DNA of 64,000 nucleotides from Bombyx mori (lineage: Eukaryota > Arthropoda > Insecta > Lepidoptera > Bombycidae). The stretch spans positions 12,013,501 through 12,077,500 of the forward strand of contig NC_085131.1 of the NCBI RefSeq assembly GCF_030269925.1, written 5' to 3'. Positions 61,767 through 64,000 of the stretch are shown piece by piece. Positions within the stretch are counted from its first letter, which is position 1, and the number at the start of each line of letters is the position of its first letter. Below the pieces are notes generated by a model, which worked only from the letters and a program-made list of their open reading frames with translations, was not told the origin of the DNA and ran no database searches. Both the position numbers and the translations under genes were made by a program.

Positions 61767-64000
61767 TTTTTTTTTTTTTTTTTTTTTTATGATTGAAGGA
61801 TTACTGGTGGCCCGGAGGCCTTTCCAGTTTCACCAGGACAGGTGGGCGAGCAAAGGCTCAGCCAGGAGGGGTGGGATTTGCTAACAGCTACCCGAGCGCC
61901 TCCGAAGGAGACCTAACAACTCAAGAGCAATTGTTTCGCGAATGAATCTACTACCGGATCGGAATCGCGACCCGCTGAGAAGATCCGGCGAGAAACTCAG
62001 CGAGCTGATTCATGGGTTAGGTTGCACGGCGAACTCTTTGTCGAGTTCGACGAGTACGGTTACCGAGGTCCCTAAGCCTGCTCCTAGAGCTGAAGGCGTC
62101 TAGTGCAAAGGTTATTGGATCTGATGGATCCGTAAGGACGTGTCTAGGGCGTCGACGGTGACTGGCTCCTGCATTATCAGGATTCGGGGAGTAGTCAGCG
62201 GCGGCTACGATAAGGCGATTATCATGACGCATAGCCTTATCGAAGTACCGTTCCGACGCTGACTTCATGTATTTCTGTATAGATTCGAGGCCCAGGTCGT
62301 CGTGTAGGTCAACGTTCCTCACGAACCACGGAGCTCCAACGGCTAACCTGCAAAAGCGGGATTGTAGAGATTGAAGGGTGTGTGCGGGCCGCGTGAGCGA
62401 ACACCACACTCGCGTAAGTCATGACGGGCCTTATGCAAGTTTTGTAAAGTGTCACCTTGTTCCGAAGGGACATTTTACTCCGCTTACAGATCATGGGGTA
62501 GAGTCTACCGAGAATAAACGCGGCACGGTCACGGACTGATTTTATATGCGGGCGGAATGTCATCGATGCATCCAGGGTAACGCCCAGGTACTTGACCTTC
62601 CTGGCCCAGGGTATGGATTGACTAAAGAGAGTAATCGGGGGTGTGAGATTACTCCTCCTAATACGGGAGGAAATCCGTGTGGAGCTTCCCCTCTGAAATA
62701 GCACCGCAGTACTTTTCGCTGGGTTGATGTCTATGCGCCATTTTCGGAACCACTGTCCTAGGGCTAGGGCTGCGCTCTGAAGCTTCTTCGCGATTAGGGA
62801 CTTGTTTCTACTGGAATAGTAAACAGTCGTGTCGTCGGCGAATAAAGCTAAATGGGTCGGCGGCGACCGGGGAATATCGTTAACGAATAAGCTAAATAGG
62901 AGGGGTGAGAGGACAGAGAGCCTTGCGGGACTCCAGCTGTGAGAGGTCGTGGGGAGGAGCGGGTTCCCTCGACTCGATATCGAAAAGAGCGGTTCGACAA
63001 GAAGTCCCGTATGATGAGCACGAGACTATCCGGCACACCCATATTGAATAGTTTGAAAATCAAACCGTTGTGCCAGACTTTGTCGAACGCTTTTGCGACG
63101 TCGAAGAAGAGAGCTCCCGTGTATAACGGTTTTGGTCGATTAAGCCCCACAAGAATGTGCTCCGTGAGGCGGTGCACCTGTTGAACGCATGAGTGATTTG
63201 TACGGAATCCGAATTGTTCATCGATGAGAATGCCCTTGGATGAGACGAAGTCTCTGAGGCGTTTGTAGAGCAGACGCTCATACAGTTTGCCTAGAGACAT
63301 GAGGAGGCTGATCGGGCGGTAGCTCGTCGGATGATTTTTTGGTTTACCGGGTTTATGTATGCCGATAACGTCCGCTTCTTTCCACACCGCGGGAAAGATA
63401 CAGTTCGCCATAGCGGCATTGAAAATAGATGCCAACATCACGATGAGTTGGACGGGTAGAAGTTTAATAACGCGGTTGGATATACCGTCGGAACCGGGAG
63501 CCTTGCGAGGACGTAGGTCTTTGATCAAGTCTTTAACTTCCATCGGGGTGACGGGTGGTAACGCATCCGAGGGTGGCAAGGAGGCTCTGCGTTCTACCTC
63601 ACTGTCTACTAATTCTACATGAACAGGGTCCACGGATTGAGTGCTGGGCGTGCACTGGGTTTGCAATGTATCGGCCAGCAGCTCTGCTTTTTCGTCATCA
63701 TCGAACGCCGTGAGTCGGCCTGAGGGGCCTACGAGGGGGGGCATAGTTACTACCGTATCCGATTTGAGAGTACGAGCTAAGCGGTAGTAAGACCTTTGGG
63801 AGGGCGCGAGTCCTTCTAAGAAATCAGACCATCTGGCATCTCGGACTTCGGCGATGCGAGACTTTACGTCGCGTTGTAGGGCACGCATTCGAATACGATT
63901 TTCCGCGGTAGGATACCTGTCGTAGGCGCGTATCGAGGCATTCTTAGCTCTAAGGAGTTCCCTAATATCGTCGGACAATTTGAAGCGGTGAAGGAAGTCC
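61767..64000 (-). mobile_element. LINE-J, copy 2, cut by the window edge
   Basis: Poly(A) (poly(T) 61767-61788), 3' UTR and C-terminal 2 kb of the same LINE as 10737-15319, highly similar over the shared part, same orientation. It runs past position 64000, so the gag and endonuclease state is unknown. Confidence 0.9.
62017..63978 (-). pseudogene. LINE-J RT ORF, frameshifted
   Basis: Compared with copy 1, an 8-bp loss near 62380 (inside 'gggtgtctatgtgtgtgcgg') and a 2-bp gain near 62917 ('acagagagcc' for 'acagagcc') break the frame into three parts: 62848-63978, 62309-62704 and 62017-62409. RT motifs FFDVAKAFDKVW and GVPQGS lie in the first; FADD (62831-62842) falls in the shifted part. A 6-bp loss ('tattag') near 62085 stays in frame. 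Not functional unless these are sequencing errors. Confidence 0.85.

Overview
The window reads as nuclear DNA of a moth, most likely a silkworm (Bombyx). It is AT-rich, full of dispersed repeats, and has no operons, no closely packed genes and no recognisable host gene. The organism call rests on recognition rather than a search: a tRNA-derived SINE of about 420 bp (probably Bm1) is present in more than 20 copies, with Jockey-, CR1- and RTE-type LINEs, Harbinger and hAT relics and the (ATC)n-tailed RTE ends typical of Lepidoptera.

Layout. 1-10.6 kb: degenerate repeats, a 253-bp hAT-type MITE with a perfect 8-bp target duplication (2510-2762), two SINEs and LINE 3' ends. 10.7-15.5 kb: a Jockey-clade LINE (10737-15319, minus strand), apparently complete at both ends, inserted in a SINE and flanked by an 11-bp duplication; an internal deletion has fused its gag and endonuclease-RT frames into one. 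16-25 kb: old repeats, a hAT element with the transposase C-terminus (19469-19938), a solo LTR and LINE ends. 25-40 kb: a GC-rich insertion with a 15-bp duplication (26841-27272), a Harbinger fragment, microsatellites and long unrecognised AT-rich stretches. 40-50 kb: dense SINEs, a LINE fragment carrying a 201-bp MITE whose empty site is visible elsewhere in the window, a 302-bp LINE tail with a 13-bp duplication, two tandem duplications and a duplicated locus. 50.07-52.61 kb: a 2.53-kb inverted repeat with arms of about 1.1 kb at roughly 98% identity, carrying the 3' part of a spliced transposon gene with an XPG/FEN1-like motif and an Asp-rich tail. 52.6-57.1 kb: a solo LTR split by a SINE and a CR1-like LINE with a 501-codon open RT frame. 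57.6-59.9 kb: a tandem duplication of about 1.05 kb. 61.8-64.0 kb: a second Jockey LINE copy, frameshifted and cut by the window edge.

How the parts relate. LINEs supply reverse transcriptase. The SINE has a Pol III-type tRNA head and a 3' tail that closely matches the 3' end of the CR1-like LINE here, so that LINE lineage probably mobilised it. Many elements sit inside others, which gives relative ages: LINE in SINE, SINE in LTR, MITE in LINE, LINE tail in LINE tail. Repeat family letters used below: SINE-A (Bm1-like SINE), LINE-B (CR1-like), LINE-C (3' ends of a Jockey relative), LINE-J (the Jockey LINE).
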